Positions 1-8,844 of a stretch of 64,000 bases of DNA are shown piece by piece. Source of the stretch: BOG-908 sp963850605 (GTDB lineage Bacteria; Pseudomonadota; Alphaproteobacteria; Acetobacterales; Acetobacteraceae); NCBI GenBank assembly GCA_963850605.1, contig CAWKLX010000001.1, forward strand, positions 248,001 through 312,000. Direction: 5' to 3'. The position numbers were made by a program, and so were the translations under genes. Position 1 is the first letter of the stretch, and each line of letters opens with the position of its first letter. The notes beneath the pieces are model-generated. The model ran no database searches, was not told the DNA's origin, and saw only the letters and a program-made list of their open reading frames with translations.

Positions 1-16
1 CAAGACATTGTCCGGG

Positions 17-1231
17 ATGGACCTTCTCACCAAGCTCGAGATACTGGCCGATGCGGCGAAATACGATGCGTCCTGCGCGTCCTCCGGGACGGAGAGGCGG
101 TCATCGGCCGGCAAGGCGGACGGGATCGGATCGACCGAGGGGATGGGGATCTGCCACGCCTACGCGCCCGATGGGCGGTGTATCAGCCTGCTGAAAATAT
201 TGCTGACGAATTCCTGCATCTATGAATGCGTTTACTGCATCAACCGCCGCTCCTCCAATGTCAGGCGGGCGCGGTTCACAGTAGAGGAGGTGGTCAAGCT
301 CACTCTTGGATTCTACAAGAGGAACTGCATCGAGGGATTGTTCCTCAGCTCGGGCATCATCAGCACGCCGGACTACACGATGGAGCAGATCGTGCGCGTT
401 GCCCGGGTGTTGCGGGAGGAGCATGGATTCCGCGGGTATATCCACCTGAAAACCATACCGGACGCGGACCCCGCCTTGCTGATGGAAGCCGGACGGTATG
501 CCGACCGCCTGTCCATCAACGTGGAGCTGCCGACCGTGGGCAGCCTGGCGGCGCTGGCGCCGGAGAAGGATTTGCCGGGGATACGGCGGTCCATGGGCCG
601 GATGCGGGTGCGGATCGACGAGGCCCGCGCGGAACGGCGCAGCCCGCGTTTCGCGCCGGCCGGGCAGAGCACGCAAGTGATCGTCGGGGCGGACGCCAGT
701 TCCGACCGGTCCATCATGGAGATGAGCACCAATCTGTATGCGTCCTATGGCTTGCGGCGCGTCTATTACTCGGCATTCAGCCCGATCCCGGATTCCTCGG
801 CGGCGCTGCCGCCCAAGGCGGCCCCGCTGGTGCGCGAACATCGGCTGTATCAGGCCGACTGGCTGCTGCGCTTTTACGGTTTTTCCGTCGATGAGCTTGC
901 GACGGACAAGGCGGGCAACATGAGCCTCGAGATCGACCCGAAGCTTGCCTGGGCGTTGCAGCACCGCGAGCTGTTTCCTGTCGATGTGAACACCGCGCCG
1001 CGCGAGATGCTGCTGCGCATTCCCGGCCTGGGCGTGAAGACGGCCGACCGGCTGATCGCGGCGCGCCGCCATCGCCGCATGCGCATGGATGATCTGGCGC
1101 GGCTGCGGCTGCCTGTCGCCAAGCTGATGCCGTTCGTGGCGGCGGCCGACCACCACCCGGGCGCCACGCTGGACAGCGCGCAGTTGGCGGGGCGGCTGGC
1201 GCCGAAGGCGAGGCAACTGGCGTTGCTGTAG
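17..1231 (+). CDS. Putative DNA modification/repair radical SAM protein
   Basis: This is a 404-aa radical SAM protein of the family that sits beside DUF4130/UDG genes. The cluster-binding motif CX3CX2C is seen as Cys67, Cys71 and Cys74 (CIYECVYCINRR), so it should bind a 4Fe-4S cluster and cleave S-adenosylmethionine. The C-terminal quarter (about residues 325-370) has a helix-hairpin-helix-like stretch with IPGLGVKTADRLI, which suggests nucleic-acid binding. ATG 17 is chosen because the family starts with MDLLTKLEI; an in-frame TTG at 8 is also possible, and the gene could extend past the window edge. The next gene on the same strand, 112 bases away, is its usual partner. The substrate and reaction are not known; 'repair' is inferred from the partner. 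Confidence 0.9.
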   Translation: MDLLTKLEILADAAKYDASCASSGTERRSSAGKADGIGSTEGMGICHAYAPDGRCISLLKILLTNSCIYECVYCINRRSSNVRRARFTVEEVVKLTLGFYKRNCIEGLFLSSGIISTPDYTMEQIVRVARVLREEHGFRGYIHLKTIPDADPALLMEAGRYADRLSINVELPTVGSLAALAPEKDLPGIRRSMGRMRVRIDEARAERRSPRFAPAGQSTQVIVGADASSDRSIMEMSTNLYASYGLRRVYYSAFSPIPDSSAALPPKAAPLVREHRLYQADWLLRFYGFSVDELATDKAGNMSLEIDPKLAWALQHRELFPVDVNTAPREMLLRIPGLGVKTADRLIAARRHRRMRMDDLARLRLPVAKLMPFVAAADHHPGATLDSAQLAGRLAPKARQLALL

Positions 1232-1343
1232 GGGTTTGCGCTTGGGCGATCCGCCATTCGAACACCGAAACGTGCCAACTGCCGCCCAGGCGCAACCCGG
1301 CCTACGTCGCAGCGTAGAGTGCGGCTCCATCAGTTAGGCTCCC

Positions 1344-2753
1344 GTGCGCAGCATCGTTCTCAAGCACGTCGTGGATTTCGAGGGCTGGCGCAACGCGGCG
1401 CGCTCGCTCGCACTGGACGGCATCGCACCAGAAAGCACCGTCTGGTCCGTCACCGAAGCCCGCGACCTGTTCGCCGATCCGGCAGGCATGCCGGCGCCGG
1501 CGGGCAGCTTTTCCGTGCCGCGCGCCCTGGTCGCGCTCGCGGAGACCGCCATACAGGCGAACGATCCCGAACGGTTCGCGCTGCTGTACGCGCTGATCTG
1601 GCGCGCCCATCGCGGCGAAAAACAGATCCTCGAGGACGCCGCCGATCCGCTCGTGCAACGCGTCAACCGGCTGGCCCAGGCAGTGCGGCGCGATACGCAC
1701 AAGATGCGCGCCTTCGTCCGCTTTCGCGAGGTGAGCGAGGGCGGCGCGACCCGGTATGTCGCCTGGTTCGAGCCGGACCATCACATCGTGGAAGCCAATG
1801 CGCCGTTTTTCGTGCGGCGCTTTGCGACCATGACCTGGAGCATCCTCACGCCTTATCGCAGTGCGCATTGGGATGGCGAAACGCTGCGCCTGGGTGCTGG
1901 CGCGCAACCGGCCGATGTGCCGGACGACGATGCGCTTGAGACGTATTGGCGCGCCTATTTCTCGAGTATTTTCAATCCGGCGCGTTTGAAAACGTCGGCG
2001 ATGACGTCGGAGATGCCGAAGAAATATTGGCGCAACCTGCCGGAGGCCGCGGCCATTCCGGAGCTGATCCGCCAATCGCGCGAAAGGACGCAGAGCATGG
2101 TCGAAACGCCCACCGTGTCGCCGGAGCGGGCGGCGCGGCCACGCCCGGTACCCGCCAGCAACCGTCCGGAAGGCGTAGGCGCGCTGGCGGCCGAGGCGGC
2201 GGGGTGCACGCGGTGCGACCTGTATCGCCACGCAACCCAGACCGTGTTCGGCGAGGGTCCGATCGATGCGCGCCTGATGCTGGTGGGCGAGCAGCCTGGC
2301 GATCAGGAGGATCTGGCCGGCCGACCCTTCGTGGGCCCCGCCGGCCAGATGCTGGACCGGGCGCTGGCCGAGGCGGGCATTCCGCGCGGCGAGGTGTATG
2401 TCACGAATGCGGTCAAGCATTTCAAGTTCGAGCCGCGCGGCAAGCGCCGTATCCACGCGACCCCGGACCGGGCGGAGATAGAGGTGTGCCGCTTCTGGCT
2501 GGACCAGGAGCGCGAGCTGGTGCGCCCGGCGGTGACCATTCTGCTCGGCGCGTCGGCCGCGCGCGCCGTGCTGGGCCGGGCCGTCACCATTTCGCGTGAG
2601 CGCGGCCGCCCGATTCCACTCGCCGGCGGGCAGGCGATGGTCACTACCCACCCCTCGTATCTGCTCCGCCTGCCCGATGAGGACAGCAAGCAACGTGAGT
2701 TCGCCGCCATGGTCCGCGACCTGCAGACCGCCCATGGGTGGCTGGCTTCGTAG
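1344..2753 (+). CDS. DUF4130 / UdgX-type uracil-DNA glycosylase fusion
   Basis: This 469-aa two-domain protein has residues 1-240 resembling DUF4130 (the radical-SAM-linked domain) and about 270-469 forming a family 4-like uracil-DNA glycosylase. The glycosylase part carries the UdgX signatures: GEQPGDQED near residue 314 and the loop KRRIH at about 367-371. In characterised UdgX proteins the loop histidine becomes covalently bound to the abasic sugar after uracil removal, so this protein may cap the lesion instead of releasing it. A predicted iron-sulfur cluster is suggested by AAGCTRCDLY near residue 290. Translation starts at GTG 1344. The preceding radical SAM gene is on the same strand, and the pair is probably co-transcribed. 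The role of DUF4130 is unknown. Confidence 0.9.
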   Translation: MRSIVLKHVVDFEGWRNAARSLALDGIAPESTVWSVTEARDLFADPAGMPAPAGSFSVPRALVALAETAIQANDPERFALLYALIWRAHRGEKQILEDAADPLVQRVNRLAQAVRRDTHKMRAFVRFREVSEGGATRYVAWFEPDHHIVEANAPFFVRRFATMTWSILTPYRSAHWDGETLRLGAGAQPADVPDDDALETYWRAYFSSIFNPARLKTSAMTSEMPKKYWRNLPEAAAIPELIRQSRERTQSMVETPTVSPERAARPRPVPASNRPEGVGALAAEAAGCTRCDLYRHATQTVFGEGPIDARLMLVGEQPGDQEDLAGRPFVGPAGQMLDRALAEAGIPRGEVYVTNAVKHFKFEPRGKRRIHATPDRAEIEVCRFWLDQERELVRPAVTILLGASAARAVLGRAVTISRERGRPIPLAGGQAMVTTHPSYLLRLPDEDSKQREFAAMVRDLQTAHGWLAS

Positions 2754-2759
2754 GGCGAT

Positions 2760-4412
2760 TCAGTCCGTCGGCGCGCGATAGCCGGGGGCGCTCGCATCGA
2801 AGACCTCGATCACGAATTGACCCAGGTCGTAACGTTCGTGCGGCGATCCAAACTGCTGCCGGCCGGCTTCGTCCGACAGTTCCGCTCCCGCTGGCGGGCG
2901 CGCCGATATGAAGAAGACTCGTCCACGCCAATCGCGCGCGGCATCCGCATACCATTGATGGTTCGTCAGCGTCCGGAAAGCGTGCAGATGCCCCCCCGCG
3001 TCCGGCAGCAGCGGCAGGCTCGTAATCTGCCTATGCGACATGACCGTCAGCATCGTTCCTTCCCAATAGCCGGCATAGCCGTGCGACAGGTCATGCTGTC
3101 GCAGCACCTCCACGATCCGGCGGAACTGCGGCAGGAACATCGTGGCGGCGGGCGTCTGATTGCGTGGCAGCGCGGCGATACCCATAGCAGCCGATGCCGG
3201 CAGCACGATGCCCCCATATAACGCCGCGAGCCTGACTTGGCCAAATTTGCGCGCGGCGAGCACCGAGCCCGTAACCGCCGCAGGAAGGAAGAACCGGGCG
3301 CCGCTGTCCTCGTAGATCACGGTCGTCAGGCAGGCGCTCGCGATGCAGCAAAAAGTCCTGAGGCCGAGCAGGTTGTCCAAGCCGGCCGCGCTATCGCATG
3401 CGACGTGTGACGGCCAGAGTTGGGCCTGCCGCCAAAGCGACGCCATCGTTTGGCATAACGCAACGGCAAACAGGACGGCCAGTGGCAGGCGCAAAAACTG
3501 AATGACTGGACTGGCCGCAATGGAATGATCGAGGTCACGGCCGAAGACATTCGCACCAAGCAGACGCAAGATACTCTCGACCGAAAAGCCGATATGTTGC
3601 TGCAGCTCGGCAAAGCTCGCGAGCGTGATCGACATCGGCACGCTTTGAAAGCCACCGGATCGGCTCATGGCGGCAACAAGCAGCCGGGCGGCCGCGGCGC
3701 CCAGCAAAGTTGCCACGATGCGTGCGCCATGCCGTCGTCCTCCTTCGCCCAGCCGCAACACGCTTGCGGCAAGGATCGGTAGGCAGGCGATGGTGTTGAA
3801 AATCGGGTCGGAAAAGCATCCGATGACGACGATCAGCCCCAACATTGCGGGCCGGGACCGTTCGGAGCAGGCCAGCGCGAAGACAAGCAGCGTAAGCAGG
3901 ATGGTGCAGCCATGCGATGCCACGCCGAACAGGAAATAATCCTCGAAGCGGTGATCGAAGACGTTGAAAGCCAGAAGCGCGAACGCGAGCAGCCCGATTC
4001 CGAACCAAGTACGGCCGGGCTTGGCGCGGCAGGCAAGCCAGCACCCCGCCATGGCGATTGCTGTCCATACCACGGCTTCCCACAACGGCATGAAGATCGG
4101 GTGCCAGCCGAACAACCTGCGCAATACCGCCTGCCCGAGCACGTCGGTCGGATAATAGTTGTCCACCGCCATGAACCAGCCGGACAGGCGCCAGTTGCCC
4201 TCGGCCATTTCGACGCCGGCCAGGAAATTGCCTGTATCGTCCGAGTTGCGCACTGTGCCTGTGCTCATCTGGAATCGATAAGCGGTCAGCAGCACGAAGC
4301 CGAGCGCGCCGATGACCGGCCAGTAAGCCTTGTGCGACAAAACAGACCGTAACCGGTCCGCGATCCGCGCTCTGATATTCTCAGGAAAAACCAATGAAGT
4401 GGCTTCAATCAC
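2760..4412 (-). CDS. Polytopic membrane protein, GT-C-like
   Basis: This is a 550-aa protein with about ten hydrophobic segments between residues 30 and 410, followed by a soluble C-terminal tail of about 130 residues. The first segment is followed by a luminal-type loop containing NSDDTGNFLAG, which recalls the acidic loop 1 of GT-C glycosyltransferases. I do not recognise a named family, so a lipid-linked sugar transferase or polymer-export role is only inferred from its neighbours. It begins inside the end of the acyltransferase gene (8-base overlap), so the two are translationally coupled. Its stop lies 6 bases from the convergent DUF4130-UdgX gene, leaving no room for a separate terminator. 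Confidence 0.7.
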   Translation of the reverse strand: MIEATSLVFPENIRARIADRLRSVLSHKAYWPVIGALGFVLLTAYRFQMSTGTVRNSDDTGNFLAGVEMAEGNWRLSGWFMAVDNYYPTDVLGQAVLRRLFGWHPIFMPLWEAVVWTAIAMAGCWLACRAKPGRTWFGIGLLAFALLAFNVFDHRFEDYFLFGVASHGCTILLTLLVFALACSERSRPAMLGLIVVIGCFSDPIFNTIACLPILAASVLRLGEGGRRHGARIVATLLGAAAARLLVAAMSRSGGFQSVPMSITLASFAELQQHIGFSVESILRLLGANVFGRDLDHSIAASPVIQFLRLPLAVLFAVALCQTMASLWRQAQLWPSHVACDSAAGLDNLLGLRTFCCIASACLTTVIYEDSGARFFLPAAVTGSVLAARKFGQVRLAALYGGIVLPASAAMGIAALPRNQTPAATMFLPQFRRIVEVLRQHDLSHGYAGYWEGTMLTVMSHRQITSLPLLPDAGGHLHAFRTLTNHQWYADAARDWRGRVFFISARPPAGAELSDEAGRQQFGSPHERYDLGQFVIEVFDASAPGYRAPTD

Positions 4413-5571
4413 CGGCGCGGATGGCTTGCGCGCGCACCCGCCCGCGCGCCTGCAACGGAAGCTCCACCCGCAAATAGGTCAGGTCCGCGAGAATCAAGCT
4501 GGCGCTGATGGCGAACAGGAACCGAACCGCGAGCCAGCCTTGCCCGCCGAGACCTGAGCGCTGCATCAGCTCGACAACCAGCGTCCAGACCGGGATGTGA
4601 CACAAATAGAGCGAATAGGACCGTGCCCCGAGCCAAAGAAACATGGTGGACAGCATGCGCGGCAAAGGAATTGCCCCCTGACCGCGGCTTGCCGCGAAAA
4701 CCAGCGCGAAAGCCGCGAAGTTCACCACCGTCCAGGCAAGCGGATGGAGGTAGATCAGCACGAGTGGCGCGGTCAGCATGGCGATCCCGGCCGTGGCCGC
4801 GAACGCGACGCGCCCGCCCCGGCTTTGCGGCAGGCAGCGTCCCGCAATCTCGGCATACCCCGCCCGCTCCAGCTCGAACAACAGCAGCCCGTAGATCAGC
4901 CCGTCGTAGCGGAACAGCCACCAAGCCTCGCCACCCGGCCGCCACACGGCGTTCAACGCGCAGAGGGCAACCATGCCCGGTATCCGCCAGCGCCGTCGCA
5001 CGATCACCAGAAACAAAGGCAGCGCTAGATAAAACTGGTTCTCGACCGACAGGCTCCAGACGTAGCCAAAGCGCGTCTGCGCAAAACTCTCCTCGAAATT
5101 GCGGACCGAAAGCAACGAGGCAAGCGCCTTGAAATACATTGAGTGCGGCGGGATCCACAGCGGCGATCCCGCGAACACGACGCAGCAGGCCAGCGTGAAA
5201 CCGACCCACACAGCGCAAGCGGGCAGCAGGCGATAAAAGCGGCGCACCCAGAACGCGAGAATGGACGGCACCGGATTACCAGGTTCATGGGCTTCGAACG
5301 GCGCCATGAAAAATCGGCCCATCAGGTAGCCGGAGATGACGAAGAACAGGTCCACGCCGACCGCAGGATGTATCCAGTCCTGCAGACGCTGCAACGCACC
5401 CGGCGGGTAAGGCACGCATATCAGTGGCGCATGCATAATGATGACAAGCAGCATCGCGGCGGCACGCAGATACTCGATTTCGGCCAATCGCCGGTGCGCC
5501 CGGTCGAGAACCGGTGCGAGCCTCCGGTCGCCAAAACCCGGAGCTGGGGAGGGCACATCCGCAGCGTTCAC
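4405..5571 (-). CDS. Acyltransferase family 3 (OafA/YrhL type)
   Basis: This is a 388-aa integral membrane acyltransferase that transfers acetyl or other acyl groups to cell-surface sugars such as O-antigen or exopolysaccharide. Ten or so membrane segments are visible. Family features include the first-helix block EYLRAAAMLLVIIMHAPL with the conserved His, the GVDLFFVISGYLMGRFF loop and WSLSVENQFYLALPLFL. The length is typical of stand-alone members without the SGNH domain. It sits between the TVP38-like gene (4 bases away) and the GT-C-like gene (8-base overlap), so it belongs to a surface-glycan cluster. The sugar acceptor cannot be told from sequence. Confidence 0.88.
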   Translation of the reverse strand: MNAADVPSPAPGFGDRRLAPVLDRAHRRLAEIEYLRAAAMLLVIIMHAPLICVPYPPGALQRLQDWIHPAVGVDLFFVISGYLMGRFFMAPFEAHEPGNPVPSILAFWVRRFYRLLPACAVWVGFTLACCVVFAGSPLWIPPHSMYFKALASLLSVRNFEESFAQTRFGYVWSLSVENQFYLALPLFLVIVRRRWRIPGMVALCALNAVWRPGGEAWWLFRYDGLIYGLLLFELERAGYAEIAGRCLPQSRGGRVAFAATAGIAMLTAPLVLIYLHPLAWTVVNFAAFALVFAASRGQGAIPLPRMLSTMFLWLGARSYSLYLCHIPVWTLVVELMQRSGLGGQGWLAVRFLFAISASLILADLTYLRVELPLQARGRVRAQAIRAGD

Positions 5572-5575
5572 CGCC

Positions 5576-6331
5576 TCACCCCGCGCCGGCTCCGCGCAGC
5601 ACCAAATCGTTCGGCAGGCGCAGCACGCGCGAGACGATCCGGCCGAGCCGTAGTGTCAGCAGTGCGGTGGCGCCCAACGCTAATGCCAGCAAGGCCCAGC
5701 GCAGCGGTCCCGCGCCTGGATGCGTCAGCGCACCCACGCCAGAGCCGGCCAAATGACCCAGCACCACGTAGCCCAGCAGCGCCGGCAGCGAGGCGAGCGT
5801 GCCGACGAGATAGGGCCCGAACCGCAACGAGGTAAGCCCGAGCGCATAGCTGGTGACCGCGAACGGCATTACCGGCGAAATGCGCAGCAGGCACACCAGC
5901 CGCCAGCCTTCCCGCGCCACCGCCTCGTCCAGCCGGTCCATACGTGGGTGCCGTGCCAGAGCGCGCGCCACTAGCGGCCGGAACAGCGAGCGGGTCAGCA
6001 GGAACGCCAGCCCTGCACCGACCAATGTGCCGAGTGCCGCGAGCACGAAACCGGGCACGACGCCATAAAGCAGGCCCGCGGTGATCGCTCCGATCGAGGC
6101 CGGCAATATGCCCAACAGCGCGATGAGAACCTGCGCGCCTGCCGCAACCGCCCAGCCGGCAACCCCCATGCCGCGCGTGACATGCACGGCCGCATCCAGC
6201 GCTCCCGCTATCTCGTGCGGCCAGACGCGTACCGCCGCCACACCCAGCCCAGCCACTACCAGCAGCGCGACCCCAACGGCGAGACGCCAGGCCAGGTGTG
6301 GCGCCTGAGCCTCAGACACGAGCCGCGCCAT
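5576..6331 (-). CDS. TVP38/TMEM64 (DedA-like) membrane protein
   Basis: This 251-aa protein of the SNARE-associated/VTT domain family has about five to six membrane segments. The VTT core is visible: ILPASIGAITAGLLYG, then a long-chain re-entrant region, then LLRISPVMPFAVTSYALG near residue 150, where the R-x-S/P-x-x-P pattern is conserved. Such proteins are linked to membrane lipid flipping or homeostasis, for example undecaprenyl-phosphate recycling. A longer reading from 6478 is open but overlaps the upstream glycosyltransferase by 167 bases and has no conserved sequence, so ATG 6331 is preferred; it overlaps the upstream gene by 20 bases. The cluster context suggests support of lipid-carrier-dependent glycan synthesis. 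Confidence 0.85.
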   Translation of the reverse strand: MARLVSEAQAPHLAWRLAVGVALLVVAGLGVAAVRVWPHEIAGALDAAVHVTRGMGVAGWAVAAGAQVLIALLGILPASIGAITAGLLYGVVPGFVLAALGTLVGAGLAFLLTRSLFRPLVARALARHPRMDRLDEAVAREGWRLVCLLRISPVMPFAVTSYALGLTSLRFGPYLVGTLASLPALLGYVVLGHLAGSGVGALTHPGAGPLRWALLALALGATALLTLRLGRIVSRVLRLPNDLVLRGAGAG

Positions 6332-7064
6332 CAAACAAGGGATCGCGCCGCAGTCCCCACACGTCGCCCCGATATTGCACCGACGTGCGCAGCACGCCCA
6401 GGCCATAGGTGACGCTGCGGCTGAAATTGATCGAGGAGGCTTCGGCAAAGTATTTCGTCGGGCACGAAATTTCGCCAATGCGAAACCCCCAGCGCACGGT
6501 CTGCGCCAGCATCTGATTGTCGAACACGAAATCGTCCGAGCACCGCTCGAGCGGCAGACGCTCCAGCACCTGCCGCGTCCAGGCGCGGTATCCGGTGTGG
6601 TATTCGGACAGCTTGGCGCCCATCAGCATGTTCTGCGTGAAGGTCAGCGCGCGGTTGGCGACATATTTGTAGGCCGGCATCCCACCCCGTAGCGCCCCGC
6701 CCCCCAGGATGCGCGACGCCAGCACCGCGTCGTACTGGTCGGAGACCAGCATCGCGGCCATCGCCGCCAGCAGTTTTGGCGTGTACTGGTAGTCGGGGTG
6801 CAGCATGACCACAATGTCCGCCCCACGTTCCAGGGCCGCGCGGTAACAGGTTTTCTGGTTGCCGCCATACCCCCGGTTGCGGTCGTGCCGGATCACGTGC
6901 AGGCCTAAGCCCCGCGCCACGTCCACCGTGTCGTCACGGCTCGCGTCATCGGTCAGGATGATGTCGTCCACGATCTCGGCCGGGATTTCGGCGACTGTCC
7001 GCTCCAGCGTCCGGGCCGCATTGTAGGCCGGCAGGACGACGACAATGCGGCGGTTCTGAAGCAT
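6312..7064 (-). CDS. Glycosyltransferase family 2, polyprenyl-phosphate type
   Basis: This 250-aa GT-A enzyme has no membrane anchor. The N-terminus reads IVVVLPAYNAARTLERTV, followed by the metal/nucleotide-binding acidic patch ILTDDASRDDT and the MLHPDYQYTP block typical of dolichol- or undecaprenyl-phosphate sugar transferases (DPM1-like). Acceptor-region motifs GYRAW and FDNQMLAQ follow. It probably loads a sugar onto a polyprenyl-phosphate carrier on the cytoplasmic face. ATG 7064 is chosen because family homology begins at MLQNRRIVVV; an upstream in-frame start at 7121 would add 19 unrelated residues. The downstream TVP38-like gene overlaps its end. Confidence 0.9.
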   Translation of the reverse strand: MLQNRRIVVVLPAYNAARTLERTVAEIPAEIVDDIILTDDASRDDTVDVARGLGLHVIRHDRNRGYGGNQKTCYRAALERGADIVVMLHPDYQYTPKLLAAMAAMLVSDQYDAVLASRILGGGALRGGMPAYKYVANRALTFTQNMLMGAKLSEYHTGYRAWTRQVLERLPLERCSDDFVFDNQMLAQTVRWGFRIGEISCPTKYFAEASSINFSRSVTYGLGVLRTSVQYRGDVWGLRRDPLFDGAARV

Positions 7065-7138
7065 ATGTTTCCGGGCAAGCCATTGGGAGCACGCCTCCAA
7101 ACACGGCGCGCGCGCCAGCACAAGCTTGGCCGGCCAAC

Positions 7139-8773
7139 TCAGCCGGCCAGTGCATCCCCCACGCGCGCGGCCAGGCCGGCCCAGTCGCCTGGCCTATCCT
7201 GGCGGAACAAGCGGGCGGTCGGATACCATGGGCTGTCCGTACGGCCGCGCAGCCAGCGCCACTCCGCCGGCTCGTGCAGCAGCACCCACACGGGCTGGCC
7301 GAGCGCGCCCGCCAGGTGCGCCGGGGCACTATCCACGCTGACCACCAGGTCCATCAGCACGCTGAGCGCCGCGGCCTCGGCGAAATCCGTGATCTCGGGG
7401 CCGAACAGGCGCACGCCCAGCGCCTCGGCCGCCACGAGATCGGTGTCCCGCACGTCTTTTTGCACGGCGACATACTCGACGCCCGGCCGTATCAGCGCCG
7501 CCAGCGCGGCGAGCGGTGCCGACCGCGTGACATCGCCCTTGAAGCTCGCCAGGCCCGACCACGCAAGCCCCACGCGCCGCCCACGCGCCGGCCCGAGACG
7601 CTCGCGCCAGCGCGCCACACGCGCCGGGTCAGCGGCCAGATAAGGCGTGCCGGCCGGCACCGTTGGCAGCGTTGTGCCGAAGGCCAACGGCAGCGACATC
7701 AGCGGGCAGTGCGTGTCGAAATCCGGCAGCGCCGCGCCTGTTTCGGACAACTGGTCCACGCCCTCCAGCGTGGCCAGCAACGGCCGCAGCGGGGCGGGCG
7801 CCTGCAGCACCACGCGCGCGCCCAGCGCTTTCACCATCGGCGCGTAGCGGCAAAACTGTATGGTGTCGCCAAAACCCTGCTCGGCGTGCAGCAGGATGGT
7901 GCGGCCGGCGAGCGGCGCGTCGCCGAGCCAGAGCGGCTGCGCGAAATGCTGCTGGCGGGGGCGGAACGCTGGATCCTGCCAGCGCCATTCGTATTCGCGC
8001 CACCCGCGCGTGTAATCGCCGAGGGAAAGGCAGATCGAGGCGGCATTCCAATGCGCCAGCGCGAATTCGGGGTCTTGCGCCAGGGCCGCATCGGCCGCGC
8101 GCAAGGCTGCTTGCCCCTCGCCCGTGGCGTAGAGCGCGTAGGCGTGATTGGCCTGCACCTCTCCCATGCCAGGCTGTGCGGCGGCGGCGGCTAGGTCGGG
8201 CAGGGCGTCCGCAGGGCGATGCAGCGCCAGCAATGCCTCGCCCCGCTTCGCGCGGGCCGCTTGTGCGTTGGGCTGCAGCGCTATGAGATGGTCGCAGGTG
8301 GCCAGCGCCGCCTCGTGCAGGCCCAGGCGTGTTTCGACGACACCCTTGTTTTGCCAGGCGGGCAGCAGCGACGGATCGAGCGACACGGCGCGCGTAAAAG
8401 CCGCGAGCGCTTCGGCATCGCGGCGCAGCGTCATCAGCGCGTTCCCAACGTTGTAGTGCAGCGCTGGATCGGTGGGCGCCAGCGCCAAAGCCTGGTGCAG
8501 GCTGCCCAGTGCTTCCTCAATGCGGCCGAGCGCGCTTAACGCGTTGGCGCGGTTGTTGTGGAGTTGTGATGTGGCGGCGCCCGCCCGCAGCGCGCGGGCG
8601 AAGAAACCGAGGGCGCGCTCGTGCTGACCCTGTTGATGCTGCACGATGCCCAGCCCATGCAGCGCGTCCGATTGCTCCGGCTGGGCGCGCAATATGCGCC
8701 GATAGAGCCGCTCCGCCTCTGCAAGTCGCCCGGCCCGGTGCGCCGCCTGTGCCGCCAGCAACGGCCCATTCAT
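7139..8773 (-). CDS. TPR-repeat protein with C-terminal glycosyltransferase-like domain
   Basis: This is a 544-aa protein. Residues 1-250 are about seven tetratricopeptide repeats (for example ALHGLGIVQHQQGQHERAL and AWQNKGVVETRLGLHEAAL). Residues 280-540 resemble the glycosyltransferase 9/41 fold, with LLHAEQGFGDTIQFCRY and SVDSAPAHLAGALGQPVWVLL as its nucleotide-sugar side. Proteins of this layout are common in Acetobacteraceae and are often annotated only as TPR proteins; a role in protein or surface glycosylation is inferred. It lies upstream of the GT2 gene in the surface cluster. A short palindromic repeat separates it from ppk1. Confidence 0.85.
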   Translation of the reverse strand: MNGPLLAAQAAHRAGRLAEAERLYRRILRAQPEQSDALHGLGIVQHQQGQHERALGFFARALRAGAATSQLHNNRANALSALGRIEEALGSLHQALALAPTDPALHYNVGNALMTLRRDAEALAAFTRAVSLDPSLLPAWQNKGVVETRLGLHEAALATCDHLIALQPNAQAARAKRGEALLALHRPADALPDLAAAAAQPGMGEVQANHAYALYATGEGQAALRAADAALAQDPEFALAHWNAASICLSLGDYTRGWREYEWRWQDPAFRPRQQHFAQPLWLGDAPLAGRTILLHAEQGFGDTIQFCRYAPMVKALGARVVLQAPAPLRPLLATLEGVDQLSETGAALPDFDTHCPLMSLPLAFGTTLPTVPAGTPYLAADPARVARWRERLGPARGRRVGLAWSGLASFKGDVTRSAPLAALAALIRPGVEYVAVQKDVRDTDLVAAEALGVRLFGPEITDFAEAAALSVLMDLVVSVDSAPAHLAGALGQPVWVLLHEPAEWRWLRGRTDSPWYPTARLFRQDRPGDWAGLAARVGDALAG

Positions 8774-8844
8774 AAAAGTCTTTTGCTTCTTTTCTTCAGA
8801 AAAGAAGAATCTTCTTTCTTGAAAGAAAGAAGCAAAGAACTTTT
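8774..8844. repeat. Dispersed palindromic repeat, short variant (copy 1)
   Basis: The ppk1-TPR gap is filled by two pyrimidine/purine hairpins: CTTCTTTTC-TTCA-GAAAAGAAG, then CTTCTTTC with GAAAGAAG. They are flanked by outer arms AAAAGTCTTTTGCTTC and GAAGCAAAGAACTTTT that nearly match as inverted repeats. It shares the CTTC-T-run hairpin with the three longer copies but lacks their central TTCGCGACAGC segment. It overlaps the ppk1 stop codon and touches the TPR start codon. Confidence 0.8.

Noticed and set aside
6332..6478. Longer N-terminus for the TVP38-like protein
   Set aside because: It would overlap the upstream glycosyltransferase by 167 bases and contains Cys/Arg-rich shadow sequence.
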